Source: Pseudomonadota bacterium
GTDB taxonomy: Bacteria; Pseudomonadota; Alphaproteobacteria; Sphingomonadales; Sphingomonadaceae
DNA length: 42,474 bases
NCBI GenBank assembly: GCA_018240865.1
Contig: JAFEEY010000030.1
Coordinates: 1 to 42,474 of the forward strand
Reading direction: 5' to 3'
Shown: piece by piece, positions 7,822-16,495 of the stretch
Position numbering within the stretch: position 1 is the stretch's first letter
Layout of the letters: each line of letters begins with the position of its first letter
Notes under the pieces: generated by a model
What the model was told of the DNA's origin: nothing
The model's database searches: none
The model's input: the letters and a program-made list of their open reading frames with translations, nothing else
Position numbers and translations under genes: made by a program

Positions 7822-9069
7822 TCAAGCTGCCGGCTCGGAACCCGGTTTGGATTCGGGTGAGTCAACGAGCTCGGTTTGAACATCCGATCCGCGGATGAGC
7901 GTAAGGTCGACGGGGCAGCGATCGGCGATTTCGAGTATGCGCGCGCGCTGCTCGTCATCCAGAGGCCCCTCGAGCACAATCGTTCGCGTGAACCGGTCGG
8001 GCGGCATCATGTCCGCCACCTTCTTGTGCTCGACCCTCGTGCTCGCTCGTTCGAGCGGAAAGCCCTTTCGGTTCGCATACAGGCGCATCGTCATCACAGT
8101 GCAGGCAGCCAAGCCGGCCGAGACCAGCTCATATGGCGACAAACCGCTTCCGAGCCCGCCTACGGATGTTGGCTCGTCTGAAAAAATCGAATGCTCGCCG
8201 CTGCGGACCTTGAGTTGAAACTTGCCTGCCAACGTTTCGGTGGCTTCGACCCCGTCCGCAGCCTCGACCTGGGAAAGGTCGGGCATAAGGGGCGGCAGGT
8301 AGCGATTTGCCCAGGCCGCCACCATCGCAGAAGCGAAGTTCGCGTCGGCGGCCTCGGCGAGAAGGTGATCGGCCGAGTCGAGCGAGACGAAGCTTTTCGG
8401 GTGGCGGGCAGCGCCGAAAATACGCGACGCATGCTCGATCGCGACAACCTGATCGAGGGGGGAGTGGAGAACGAGCAAGGGACGACGCAGCGCAGCAACT
8501 GCCTTCTCCACATCCACCTCCTCAACGGCGTCGATGAAGCTGCGACGGATGAGAAATGGCCGGCCGGCGATCTCGACCGACGCTTCGCCTTCACGCCTGA
8601 TCGTATCGAGATCGTTGGCGTCGAAGATTTTCAGGATATGCTGGAGCTCCGCCGGCGCCCCGATGCTAGCTACGGCTACGATATCTGGCAGGTCGACCGC
8701 CGCTACGAGTGCGGCAGTTCCACCGAGGCTATGCCCCACGAGAAGAGAGGGTGTCATTCCCGCCGCCGTCATGGCCTTCGCGGCGGATTTCAGGTCCGTC
8801 ACGTCCGAGGCGAAATCGACTGCCTCACCCTCGGACCCGCCGATCCCGGTACCAGCAAAGTCAAATCTCAGGACGCCAATGCCGGCCCGCGACAGCGCGC
8901 GGGATATATGGACAGCCGCTAGGCTGTCCTTACCGCACGTGAAACAGTGAGCGAAGATCGCCCATCCACGAGGGGTGCCTTCCGGCGCCTCTAGAACCCC
9001 GGAGAGAAGCTTGCCCTCTCCGCCGTCAAATGTGAACGAAGTACCCCGCACGTCGATACCTCCCAACAT
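7822..9069 (-). CDS. Fused alpha/beta hydrolase - OsmC-family protein
   Basis: The N-terminal half (to about residue 260) is a serine hydrolase: [10 protein letters not shown] after the first strands, the nucleophile elbow GHSLGG, and a late Asp/His pair ([15 protein letters not shown]). The C-terminal half (about 280-415) is an OsmC/Ohr-like domain with [10 protein letters not shown], the [13 protein letters not shown] cysteine helix and the DRCPVDLTL second cysteine; such domains reduce organic or lipid hydroperoxides. This two-domain fusion is a known family. I chose the ATG at 9069 because the family usually begins just before the first beta strand; ATGs at 9153 and 9192 remain possible. 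It heads an operon with msrA. Confidence 0.88.
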   Translation of the reverse strand: MLGGIDVRGTSFTFDGGEGKLLSGVLEAPEGTPRGWAIFAHCFTCGKDSLAAVHISRALSRAGIGVLRFDFAGTGIGGSEGEAVDFASDVTDLKSAAKAMTAAGMTPSLLVGHSLGGTAALVAAVDLPDIVAVASIGAPAELQHILKIFDANDLDTIRREGEASVEIAGRPFLIRRSFIDAVEEVDVEKAVAALRRPLLVLHSPLDQVVAIEHASRIFGAARHPKSFVSLDSADHLLAEAADANFASAMVAAWANRYLPPLMPDLSQVEAADGVEATETLAGKFQLKVRSGEHSIFSDEPTSVGGLGSGLSPYELVSAGLAACTVMTMRLYANRKGFPLERASTRVEHKKVADMMPPDRFTRTIVLEGPLDDEQRARILEIADRCPVDLTLIRGSDVQTELVDSPESKPGSEPAA

Positions 9070-9221
9070 CCATGAGCGCCGTTTCGACGAGAACCGGCGC
9101 TCACCTTCGCCGATCAACGATCTCCGCCGGCCCGGTAGCAAGACGATTGTCATCGCCTCGCACGCTATCGTGAGCCAGGCAGCATCAGGCATCGGCGCCC
9201 ATCACCACGATCCCGTGCTTT

Positions 9222-9240
9222 TATATGCGTCACGCATATA
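9222..9240. promoter_or_regulatory. MarR-type palindromic operator, site 4
   Basis: This is the best copy in the window: TATATGCGTCACGCATATA is a perfect 19-bp palindrome. It lies in the divergent region between the hydrolase-OsmC/msrA operon and lysR, 40 bp centre-to-centre from site 5, close to four helical turns, so two dimers could bind on the same face. Confidence 0.8.
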
Positions 9241-9263
9241 GACAAGTCCAAACTCGAAAACTA

Positions 9264-9278
9264 TATGCGTCGTGCATA
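9264..9278. promoter_or_regulatory. MarR-type operator, site 5
   Basis: TATGC-GTCGT-GCATA keeps the outer arms of the operator with a changed centre. It is nearer to lysR (69 nt before its ATG) and may give that gene a weaker or separate response. Confidence 0.6.
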
Positions 9279-9346
9279 CTTCTCCAGCGTGTCTGTCGAA
9301 GACGGTCCGCGGGATAGCGTGCGACAAACTCACGGGCCGAGGGGTG

Positions 9347-10222
9347 ATGGAACTCAATCAGGTCAGCTATTTCATAAACTTGGCTGAGACGCTGAACTTC
9401 ACCGAGGCGGCTCGGTTGAGCGGCGTGTCACAGCCGAGCCTGACTCGTGCCATCCGTCGCCTGGAAGACGAACTCGGCGGTGCGCTGATCTATCGGGACG
9501 GGAAGAACAGCCGGTTGACCGGTCTCGGCCAGGACGTTGAAGCAGAATTTCGCCGAATGCTTTTGGCGTTGAGGAGCGTGCGTGATCACTCGGAGAACTG
9601 GACGATGGGGCGGCACCGAGTGCTGGACATCGCCGTCGCGCCGACGATCAGTCCGAAAGCGTTCGGCACCTTTTTCGAAAGTGCCTTGGACAAGGTCCCA
9701 TCCATAGAGATCAGGTTGCATTCGCTGCAATCAGGCGAGGATTCATCGGAGGTGTTATCCGGCAAGTATCACGCTTGCATCCTCCCGAGGGAGGTCCGCC
9801 CCGACCGAAAGCTGGATGTCCGTCCTCTTTTTCGAGAGCGCTTCTTACTCGCCTGCGCAAGTGAGCACCCATTGGCAACGGCAGCTATTGTTTGTGGAGA
9901 GGACTTGGCCAGATACCCGCTGGTCGATCGCCTGAAGTGCGAGTTTCGCAGCCAGATACAAGAGCACTTTGCGCGCCGCGACGTCGTGATGCGCCCCCGC
10001 TTTCGTTCCGAAAGAGAAGATTGGGTTCATCGCATCGTCGCTGAAGGTCGCGCGATATGCATCGTCCCGGAACGATCTGCCGCAGAGACCGGCCTCGTTA
10101 CGCGGCCTATCGAAGGCTTCACGTTGGAGAGGGAGGTGGTGATCGTGACGGTCTCCGGATCGACGGCTCCGGTCGAAATCCGGAAAATCGCGCAGCTTGC
10201 AGCGCGACATGAGTGGCAGTGA
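9347..10222 (+). CDS. LysR-family transcriptional regulator
   Basis: The 291-residue protein begins with a typical LysR helix-turn-helix: QVSYFINLAETLNFTEAAR, then SGVSQPSLTRAIRRLEDELG. An effector-binding domain of the periplasmic-binding type follows from about residue 90. I chose the ATG at 9347 because GAGGGG precedes it and the HTH starts directly afterwards. Cysteines occur in the effector domain (for instance LLACASEHP and IVCGEDL), but I cannot match them to OxyR's redox pair. It is divergent from the hydrolase-OsmC/msrA operon and followed by msrB-msrA. The GGCTATnGAAACTATAGCC sites further right fit the LysR T-N11-A rule, so this protein is a candidate for binding them. Confidence 0.9.
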   Translation: MELNQVSYFINLAETLNFTEAARLSGVSQPSLTRAIRRLEDELGGALIYRDGKNSRLTGLGQDVEAEFRRMLLALRSVRDHSENWTMGRHRVLDIAVAPTISPKAFGTFFESALDKVPSIEIRLHSLQSGEDSSEVLSGKYHACILPREVRPDRKLDVRPLFRERFLLACASEHPLATAAIVCGEDLARYPLVDRLKCEFRSQIQEHFARRDVVMRPRFRSEREDWVHRIVAEGRAICIVPERSAAETGLVTRPIEGFTLEREVVIVTVSGSTAPVEIRKIAQLAARHEWQ

Positions 10223-10244
10223 GCCACATCGAGCCAAGCGTCAG

Positions 10245-10263
10245 AGCTATGGAAACTATGCTC
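10245..10263. promoter_or_regulatory. Weak copy of the CTATnG-AAA-CTAT dyad
   Basis: AGCTATGG-AAA-CTATGCTC resembles the three stronger dyads at 17165, 18408 and 29520, but the right arm is poorly kept. It lies 111 nt upstream of msrB, just after lysR. Listed because of its position; the match alone would not be convincing. Confidence 0.3.
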
Positions 10264-10373
10264 ACGGCGTATTGGATAAGTGAGAGCGCGGCTGCGATAG
10301 TCGACTTGTGACAGTTCAGTCAGGCTGATCGTATTGCGCCTAATACTCTAGACTTAGCATTGGAGGTCTAATC

Positions 10374-10817
10374 ATGAAGTTCGAGAAAACACAGACCGCG
10401 ATCGATCGCCTTACCCCTGAGCAGCGTCGCATCACCCAGGAACATGGTACCGAACGGCCCTTCACGGGCGAGTACAATGACAACAAGGCGCCAGGCATCT
10501 ACGTCGACGTCGTGTCGGGTGAGCCGCTGTTTGCTTCCACTGACAAGTTCGATTCGGGCTCCGGCTGGCCAAGCTTCACCAAGCCCATCATCCCGGCACA
10601 CGTAAACGAAGTCCGGGACAGCTCGCACGGGATGGTGCGGACGGAGGTCAGGTCGGTTCATGGCGACAGCCATCTCGGCCACGTTTTCCCCGATGGTCCA
10701 GCCGACCGTGGCGGCCTGCGATACTGCATCAACTCGGCGGCGCTTCGGTTCATTCCACGCGATGAGATGGAAGCCGAGGGATACGGTGAATATCTCGATC
10801 AGGTAGAGGAGGCTTAA
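10374..10817 (+). CDS. msrB: Peptide-methionine (R)-S-oxide reductase MsrB
   Basis: MsrB reduces the R form of methionine sulfoxide in proteins. Family blocks are clear: [49 protein letters not shown] and the catalytic cysteine in [12 protein letters not shown]. The two CxxC zinc pairs of the classical type are absent, and Cys118 appears to be the only cysteine, so no internal resolving cysteine is available; recycling probably needs an external thiol such as glutaredoxin, thioredoxin or glutathione. GGAGG lies 7 nt before the ATG. msrA copy 2 starts 1 nt after its stop. Confidence 0.96.
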   Translation: MKFEKTQTAIDRLTPEQRRITQEHGTERPFTGEYNDNKAPGIYVDVVSGEPLFASTDKFDSGSGWPSFTKPIIPAHVNEVRDSSHGMVRTEVRSVHGDSHLGHVFPDGPADRGGLRYCINSAALRFIPRDEMEAEGYGEYLDQVEEA

Positions 10818-10818
10818 C

Positions 10819-11322
10819 ATGCATCAGCGCGCAGTTCTCGCTGGCGGCTGCTTCTGGGGTATGCAGGATCTAATCCGCAAGCAGCCGGGCATCGTCTCGA
10901 CCCGCGTGGGCTACACCGGCGGCGATGTCCCCAATGCCACGTATCGAAATCACGGCACGCACGCCGAAGGAATCGAAATCATCTTCGATCCCGAGGTGAC
11001 GAGCTACCGAAACATTCTGGAGTATTTCTTCCAGATTCATGACCCGACCACGAAGGACCGTCAAGGCAACGACCGCGGGCTCTCCTACAGGTCTGGAATC
11101 TATTACGTCGACGAGGAGCAGAAGCGCATCGCCGAAGACACGATCGCCGACGTGGATGCATCGGGGCTTTGGAATGGCAAGGTTGTCACGGAGGTCGAGC
11201 CCGTCGGCGACTTCTGGGAAGCAGAGCCTGAGCATCAGGATTATCTCGAGAAGCGGCCGGGCGGTTACACCTGTCACTTCGCGCGACCTGATTGGGTGCT
11301 TCCGAAGCGCCAGGATGCCTAG
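10819..11322 (+). CDS. msrA: Peptide-methionine (S)-S-oxide reductase MsrA, copy 2
   Basis: This 167-residue MsrA has the catalytic [10 protein letters not shown] at residues 9-18, [28 protein letters not shown] and a GYTCHF end. GGAGG lies inside the end of msrB, and the start is 1 nt after the msrB stop, so the R- and S-specific repair enzymes are made together. It resembles copy 1 (7280-7819) along its whole length, suggesting duplication, but the two sit under different promoters. Confidence 0.96.
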   Translation: MHQRAVLAGGCFWGMQDLIRKQPGIVSTRVGYTGGDVPNATYRNHGTHAEGIEIIFDPEVTSYRNILEYFFQIHDPTTKDRQGNDRGLSYRSGIYYVDEEQKRIAEDTIADVDASGLWNGKVVTEVEPVGDFWEAEPEHQDYLEKRPGGYTCHFARPDWVLPKRQDA

Positions 11323-11490
11323 CGCATGCGAGGCGCAAGTTGCTGCACGAGCGGAATGAACGCGCAGCCCGCACGCCTTCAGAAAACTAAGCTGTTCCCT
11401 TCGTGGCCGCGTCGCTGTTCGATCCGGGCACGGAGGGAAGTATGATCTGGCATGCTGTCAGAATCGAATTGCCCCGAGGATCGCAGCCGG

Positions 11491-12195
11491 ATGCCAGACC
11501 TCTCCTCGTTCCCGATCGCGCGGCGATGGCCAGCCGCGCATCCAGATCGCCTGCAGCTTTACGCGGCGCCGACGCCAAATGGCGTCAAAATCTCGATCAT
11601 GCTCGAAGAGGTCGGCCTGACCTACGAGCCGCATTTCGTCGACATCTCGAAGAACGAGTCGAAGGACCCCGCCTTCGTATCGCTCAATCCGAACGGCCGC
11701 ATACCAGCGATCATCGACCCCCACGGGCCAGGCGGCAGGCCGATCGGCGTGTGGGAGTCGGGAGCGATTCTGGTCTATCTGGCGGAGAAGACCGGCCAAC
11801 TCATTCCGACCGCACCTGAAAGTCGATACGAGACGCTGGCCTGGGTGTTTTTCCAGGTGTCGGCGGTCGGTCCGATGTTCGGTCAGCTAGGCTTCTTCCT
11901 GCGGTCGGGGGGCCAAGCTTCCGAAAACGAGCGCCCTGTGCAACGCTTCGCGGGCGAGGCAAAGCGGCTACTCACGGTTCTGGATCGCCAGCTGGATCGG
12001 CGCGACTGGATCGTTGGCGACTATTCCATCGCCGATGTCGCGACGCTTGGCTGGGTGAACGCGCTCGTCACATCATATGACGTCGGCGGACTGCTTGAGT
12101 TCGAGACCTTCTCCAACATATCAGCCTGGCTCAAGCGCGGGCTCGCGCGACCGGCGGTGCAACGCGGTCTTCTCGTTCCGGAGAGAACTGCATGA
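11491..12195 (+). CDS. Glutathione S-transferase family protein (YfcG/Ure2p-like)
   Basis: The N-terminal thioredoxin-fold domain has LYAAPTPNGVKISIMLEE, where Asn replaces a catalytic Cys/Ser, as in YfcG-type proteins with glutathione-dependent disulfide reductase activity. SLNPNGRIPAIID and WESGAILVYLAEKTG follow, and a helical domain holds GPMFGQLGFF and the SIADVATLGW block. I chose the ATG at 11491 since relatives start at this point (MxDLSxFPI); an ATG at 11452 is possible. The stop overlaps the corA start as ATGA, so the two are translationally coupled. The likely role is reducing glutathione-mixed or small disulfides in the cytosol. Confidence 0.9.
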   Translation: MPDLSSFPIARRWPAAHPDRLQLYAAPTPNGVKISIMLEEVGLTYEPHFVDISKNESKDPAFVSLNPNGRIPAIIDPHGPGGRPIGVWESGAILVYLAEKTGQLIPTAPESRYETLAWVFFQVSAVGPMFGQLGFFLRSGGQASENERPVQRFAGEAKRLLTVLDRQLDRRDWIVGDYSIADVATLGWVNALVTSYDVGGLLEFETFSNISAWLKRGLARPAVQRGLLVPERTA

Positions 12196-13160
12196 CCGTC
12201 ATCGCAAGCTATTATTACAACGAGGGGAAGCGCGTAAGAGAGGTGGCGATCGATGAGCGCGTCGCGGCTGAAAAGAGCCGCTCAGGCTTTTGCTGGATCG
12301 GCCTGACTGAACCGACAAAGGATGAGCTTCACTCGCTTCAGAAAACTTACGGCCTTCACCCGCTGGCCGTCGACAATGCGATGCATCCGCAATGTCCCCC
12401 GAAGCTCGAAGTCTACAACGACGAACTCTATGTGGTCGCCAATACGGCCGAGCTGGATGGTGACCGGATACGCTACGGCAAAACAGCGATCTTCACTGGC
12501 CATAATCATCTGATTACCGTGCGGCACGGCACGCCTGGCGCATTGGGGAATCTCCGGGAGCAGCTTGAGGCGGCGCCAGCGCAATTTGGCAAAGGCGTTG
12601 ACTACGTCCTGCACGCCATCCTGCATCGCATCGTCGATCAGTACCTGCCGATCTTCGAAATGATCGAAGACGACGTCCTGGCGATGGAACGTCGATCATT
12701 GGACGACTTCCTCGGCCGTGAAGAGGTCGCTCGTATCTTCGGCCTGAGGTGCGAGCTGACGAGGTTCCAGCGAACGCTGGGCGCAATGGCGGAATTGGTT
12801 CGCAAGCTCGTGCGGGGACACTATCCCTGCATCAGTGCCGAGGTTCGACCGTATTTCAACGATGTCGCGGACCATGTTTCGCGTGTGCAGGCGATGATTG
12901 ATGGCCTCCTGCAGGTTCTATCCACCGTCTTTGAATTCAGCAGCCTGCTGGAGGCGCAGCGGATCGGAGTCATCACCCGGCAACTCGCTGCCTGGGCCGC
13001 GATCCTCGCCGTCCCCACGGCAATCGCCGGCATATACGGCATGAACTTCAAACACATGCCGGAACTCGACACGGCTTACGGCTACTTCGTCGTGCTCGGT
13101 GCCATGACGTTGATCTGCCTCTTCCTTTTCATGCGCTTCAAGAAAGCAAAATGGCTGTGA
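12192..13160 (+). CDS. corA: CorA-family magnesium/cobalt transporter
   Basis: The 322-residue protein has a long soluble N-terminal funnel domain, a long helix (about residues 140-270) and two C-terminal membrane helices. The first of these ends in the family's YGMNF selectivity motif, and the protein finishes with a basic KKAKWL tail. These features define CorA channels, which carry Mg2+ and sometimes Co2+ or Ni2+ across the inner membrane. It starts inside the GST stop codon (ATGA overlap). Confidence 0.94.
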   Translation: MTVIASYYYNEGKRVREVAIDERVAAEKSRSGFCWIGLTEPTKDELHSLQKTYGLHPLAVDNAMHPQCPPKLEVYNDELYVVANTAELDGDRIRYGKTAIFTGHNHLITVRHGTPGALGNLREQLEAAPAQFGKGVDYVLHAILHRIVDQYLPIFEMIEDDVLAMERRSLDDFLGREEVARIFGLRCELTRFQRTLGAMAELVRKLVRGHYPCISAEVRPYFNDVADHVSRVQAMIDGLLQVLSTVFEFSSLLEAQRIGVITRQLAAWAAILAVPTAIAGIYGMNFKHMPELDTAYGYFVVLGAMTLICLFLFMRFKKAKWL

Positions 13161-13254
13161 GGACCGCGTCCGGCACCTCTCGCGAGCACGAGCGAATCGA
13201 CAGCGCAGACCCCGCTGAGAGTGATCGGGTCAAACGAGAAACAGAGGTGCATCC

Positions 13255-13827
13255 ATGACAAGCCAAGTGACCGACGTCCTAGAGGCCGTGCAGGCCTTCG
13301 TCGCAAAGGGCTATGATCGCGAATATCGTGTGAAAGACGGGCGCCTGTTTGACCTCGAGCTTGGATCGACGCTGGATGCCTGCGCCGTACAGGTGGATGC
13401 CGCTCTGCGCCTGGAAAGTGGCGACGATGCGGAAGACGCCTCGAACATTTACGCGATCACCGATCCCGCAACTCAACATAAGGGACTGCTGATCGATGCT
13501 TTCGACGTTTTCGATGAGACATGTCACCGCGATCTGGCCGAACGTCTCCTTGAGCGCCGCGAAACGATGCCGACCGGTGATGAGGATGTTCCGAGCAAGC
13601 ACGGCCTGCGCAAGGTTTACAAAGCCGAGTTCGACAGCGATCCCGAGCGTTACGTCCTGCGCGAAGGCTTCCCGGATTTTCCAGACTGTCCGTTTGGCGG
13701 GGCCTTCAGCATCCTTGGGTTCGACACCGCAGAACAGACCTACGTCTGGCTGGTCACGAGCATCATTCGCGACCCCCGACTCATCCGCATCCCCTATCAG
13801 GGCGAAGACGTCATCACAGACGAATAG
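13255..13827 (+). CDS. Hypothetical protein, N-terminal half like small 'phosphoribosylpyrophosphate synthetase' proteins
   Basis: The 190-residue soluble protein starts with DVLEAVQAFVAKGYDREYRV and continues through a segment ending KGLLIDAFDVFDE. From memory this resembles short (about 100 residue) proteins labelled phosphoribosylpyrophosphate synthetase in Bacteroidetes genomes; that label is itself doubtful. The second half (about 105-190) contains SILGFDTAEQTYVWLVTSII and looks like a separate domain I cannot name. AGAGG precedes the ATG. It lies between corA and the GreA/GreB-tail gene, both on the same strand. Confidence 0.6.
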   Translation: MTSQVTDVLEAVQAFVAKGYDREYRVKDGRLFDLELGSTLDACAVQVDAALRLESGDDAEDASNIYAITDPATQHKGLLIDAFDVFDETCHRDLAERLLERRETMPTGDEDVPSKHGLRKVYKAEFDSDPERYVLREGFPDFPDCPFGGAFSILGFDTAEQTYVWLVTSIIRDPRLIRIPYQGEDVITDE

Positions 13828-13904
13828 TGCGGACGGCACGCAGCGCACCATCGTGGCTGTGGATGGTCTTCCAGTGAATTTAAACGAAACTCGACGAGGT
13901 GATA

Positions 13905-14354
13905 ATGGATTGGAATAAGGGTCACGTCCGGGAAACGATGCTCTCGCTTGAAACGGCTGCCTTGCACAGTGCACGCGATCACTACTTGGACTATGTTGCC
14001 ACCGCTCGTCTCGACCGGACTGAGACGATCGAAAACGACGAACAGGCGCAAGCCGAAGTCGCGAGCGACCTAGCGGAAGCGCTCGATGACACACTCGACG
14101 ATTATGCCGACAAGCTCGACAGGCTCAGGTTGATCGACTTCGGACCGAAGTCCACTGTCGCAGAAGGCGCTCTGGTCAAGCTGTCGGGCCGCTACTTCGT
14201 GATCGCCGTCTCGACGAGCAAATTCGTGTGCCACGGGCAAGAGCTCATGGGGATCTCGACGATGGCACCGATCTATCAAGCCATCGAGGGCGCGCGAGCT
14301 GGAGAAACCGTACAGTTCAATGGTCGGGACCTTCTGGTGGAGGAAGTCGCTTAG
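13905..14354 (+). CDS. GreA/GreB C-terminal-domain-like protein
   Basis: The 149-residue product has a helical N-terminal half (about residues 1-80) and a C-terminal beta domain with VAEGALVKLSGRYFVIAVS, GISTMAPIYQAIEGA and GETVQFNGRDLLVEEV. That order (G-hydrophobic strand, S-x-x-(S/A)-P-hydrophobic, A-hydrophobic-x-G, G-(D/E)-x-V) is the FKBP-like C-terminal domain of Gre factors. The front half may be a degenerate coiled coil rather than the usual acidic-tipped one. It could modulate RNA polymerase under stress, as Rnk/GreA relatives do; this is inference. GAGG precedes the ATG; a GTG two codons earlier is less likely. Confidence 0.65.
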   Translation: MDWNKGHVRETMLSLETAALHSARDHYLDYVATARLDRTETIENDEQAQAEVASDLAEALDDTLDDYADKLDRLRLIDFGPKSTVAEGALVKLSGRYFVIAVSTSKFVCHGQELMGISTMAPIYQAIEGARAGETVQFNGRDLLVEEVA

Positions 14355-14372
14355 GACGCCACCCCGGCATTC

Positions 14373-15653
14373 TTAGCGCGACGCGCTCTGGCCACTGTCT
14401 CTGGTTTGAATCATCGCGTCGAGCGACGCCGTGATCATCGGCGTGCTCGGGCAGCGGGTGGCCCTCGCCTCCACGGAGTGCTCCGGGCATCTACGGACAA
14501 CGGCTAGCGCCGAGAGAATGGCCAGCAGCGCTGCAGCGTACAAGAACAGACCGCCGGGACCCGCAAAATTCATTGCGGCCCCACCGACCAAGGGCCCTAT
14601 CGCAGTTCCGACACCGTTGAGCAGCAGAAGACCGCGCGCGGTGCCCAGCAGCCGACTGGCCGGGAGATCGTCGTTCGCGATGGCTGCGCATAACGAGTAG
14701 ATTGGAATGCCGAATCCGCCAAAGAGCGCGCCTGCAGCGAGTAGCAGAGGTAGCGGAGCGGAGGCCGCAAACACTATGCCTATGGCAGCCGCCGCAGACG
14801 CCAGGGCAGCTCCGGCGATGATCAGATTGCGTGGTACCCGGTCAGAGAGCCAGCCAAGTGGCCATTGCAACGCGATGGTTCCCCCAAGGACAGCGGCCAT
14901 GAAGGCGGAGATGCCGCCGACGTCGAGGCCGATCCTTTGGGCGAAAGTCGGACCCATCCCCCAGAACCCGCCGATGGCCAGTCCCGCCAGGAAAACGCCG
15001 ACTGTCGCAAGAGGAGAGATCCTCAGGAGATCCCGGAAAGCGACGAAATCCTGTTCAACCTCGGTCGGCGGATGACCGGGCAGCAGGGTGATTGGCACCA
15101 CGGCCGCCGATATCAGCACAGACCCGATCAGGAACAACGTCATACCGGCAGGGGGCGCGATATTGAGGAGCGCTTGCCCGAGGGCCCAGGAGCCCATGGA
15201 AACCACGCCGAAAATCGAGAGGAGCTGCCCGCGCGTCGACGGCAGCGCATGAGCATTGAGCCAGCTTTCGGTCGACAGGATCATGCCGGCGTAAGCAAGG
15301 CCGGTGATCATGCGCAGCGACATCCAGGCAAACGACTCGACCAGCCCGGCATGAAGGAGGGCCGTCATCGAAGCGATGGCTGCGAAGCCGGCGAACGTCC
15401 TCACATGGCCAACGGACGTGATAACGCGCGGCAGCAGTAGCGCACCGATGGTGAAACCCGAGAAGTAGGCGGACGTCATCGCGGCAATACTACCACTGGA
15501 GAATCCCGCCTGCCCCGCCCGGACGATCAGCAGGGTGCTGAGCAACCCGTTGCCCAGCAGGAGGAAGGCGACGCTCAGCAGCAGAGCCGCCACTGGCGCA
15601 AGAGCGAGCCCGCGGGTGCCCGCCGCCTTCATCGTATCCATCAAGTGGGTCAT
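14373..15653 (-). CDS. MFS transporter
   Basis: The 426-residue protein has about twelve hydrophobic segments and MFS landmarks: a glycine-rich first half, LRMITGLAYAGM in helix 5, and the WPLGWLSDRVPRN loop between helices 8 and 9. It resembles the YcaD-like efflux subgroup. The C-terminal 40 residues after VVRRCPEHS look non-membrane. It converges on the Gre-like gene with 18 nt between stops. The substrate is unknown; drug or metabolite export is likely. Confidence 0.85.
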   Translation of the reverse strand: MTHLMDTMKAAGTRGLALAPVAALLLSVAFLLLGNGLLSTLLIVRAGQAGFSSGSIAAMTSAYFSGFTIGALLLPRVITSVGHVRTFAGFAAIASMTALLHAGLVESFAWMSLRMITGLAYAGMILSTESWLNAHALPSTRGQLLSIFGVVSMGSWALGQALLNIAPPAGMTLFLIGSVLISAAVVPITLLPGHPPTEVEQDFVAFRDLLRISPLATVGVFLAGLAIGGFWGMGPTFAQRIGLDVGGISAFMAAVLGGTIALQWPLGWLSDRVPRNLIIAGAALASAAAAIGIVFAASAPLPLLLAAGALFGGFGIPIYSLCAAIANDDLPASRLLGTARGLLLLNGVGTAIGPLVGGAAMNFAGPGGLFLYAAALLAILSALAVVRRCPEHSVEARATRCPSTPMITASLDAMIQTRDSGQSASR

Positions 15654-15734
15654 GTCCCACCCCGCCGGATGACCCGCTCAGGCCGATGGGCGACCCCGGC
15701 GATCATCCCCTCGCCCGCCTTCCGGTTGGAGACA

Positions 15735-15947
15735 TCACCCAGAAGATCTCCGATTCTCGAACTTGTTGCGCACGTCGATCGGTCCCGTGGCGCCTACCGC
15801 ACCCTTCCGGACGAAATCGGCCAGAAGCTTAGGCGAGCGGTGGATGACGACGGTCCGATGGCTGTGCCGGATCAGTCGCCGCGCGATGTTGACGCCCTTA
15901 CGGTCGAGCTCAACGATGCCGATCTTATGTGCTGCTCCGCCTTTCAT
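15735..15947 (-). pseudogene. Remnant of 6-phosphogluconate dehydrogenase (gnd) N-terminus
   Basis: The minus-strand translation reads HKIGIVELDRKGVNIARRL, then HRTVVIHRSPKLLADFV and GAVGATG. This follows the start of decarboxylating 6-phosphogluconate dehydrogenase (KxGxxGLGRMGxNxxRRL ... GH.xVxxDRxPxxV ... GAxGA), but the dinucleotide-binding GxGxxG has decayed to GIVELDRKG and only about 50 of some 300-470 residues remain. It is therefore a relic. The neighbouring rpiA and gap suggest an ancestral set of pentose-phosphate enzymes in this island. The rest of the gap between the MFS gene and the DM13 gene shows nothing else. Confidence 0.6.
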
Positions 15948-16003
15948 TACAGCGAGAGGGAGATAGCGGTTCTGAGCTCGTGACATCGGCGTCGCTTTGG
16001 ACT

Positions 16004-16492
16004 TCATGAGCTTTTCGCGCGTCGCTGGTATTCGGCGGCACTGATGAACTGGTCGAACGCCTCGCACCAGATCACGACAGTAGTGTATGCGGCGACATCG
16101 ATGTCGGGCGGGACCGGAACGATGAAGCCATCGAAGGTTTTCACGTCACCGACACGGCGCGAAAGGTGCTTGATCGCAAGGAACTCGTCCTTCGTGCCCG
16201 CGAAGCGCGGAGCGAGATAGAGCTTGTAATCCGGGCCAGGGGAGAGGTGGCCGATGTGCGCTACCCGGTCGCGCAACACCATCACGTTCCCGTCGCCCCA
16301 ATGGACGAAGTCGCTGCCCTTCAGACGACGCTCGAACCGCCCGGTGTAGAGGGCCTCTTTCTCGGTCGATGCGAGAGCTGCTGCATCAGGCGGCGGCGGG
16401 GCCGTCAGGATCGGAAGAGCGTAGATGCCCGCAGCAAATCCCAGCGACAGCGTCGCAACATGGGTAGCGGCAAGGATGAGCCCTTGGCGCAT
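16004..16492 (-). CDS. DM13-domain membrane-anchored protein
   Basis: The 162-residue protein has an uncleaved signal or membrane helix at residues 7-30, then a proline-rich linker and a DM13 domain: TGRFERRLKGSDFVHWGDGN, GPDYKLYLAPR, and the C-terminal TTVVIWCEAFDQFISAAEY with the family's single conserved cysteine. DM13 domains are proposed to take part in electron transfer outside the cytoplasm. It starts 3 nt after the stop of the thioredoxin-fold gene and is surely in the same operon, so the pair may form an extracytoplasmic redox relay. Confidence 0.85.
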   Translation of the reverse strand: MRQGLILAATHVATLSLGFAAGIYALPILTAPPPPDAAALASTEKEALYTGRFERRLKGSDFVHWGDGNVMVLRDRVAHIGHLSPGPDYKLYLAPRFAGTKDEFLAIKHLSRRVGDVKTFDGFIVPVPPDIDVAAYTTVVIWCEAFDQFISAAEYQRRAKSS

Positions 16493-16495
16493 CGC

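Noticed and set aside
8191..8922. 243-codon plus-strand frame
   Set aside because: It is antisense to the hydrolase-OsmC gene, which has conserved motifs; the plus-strand product has none.
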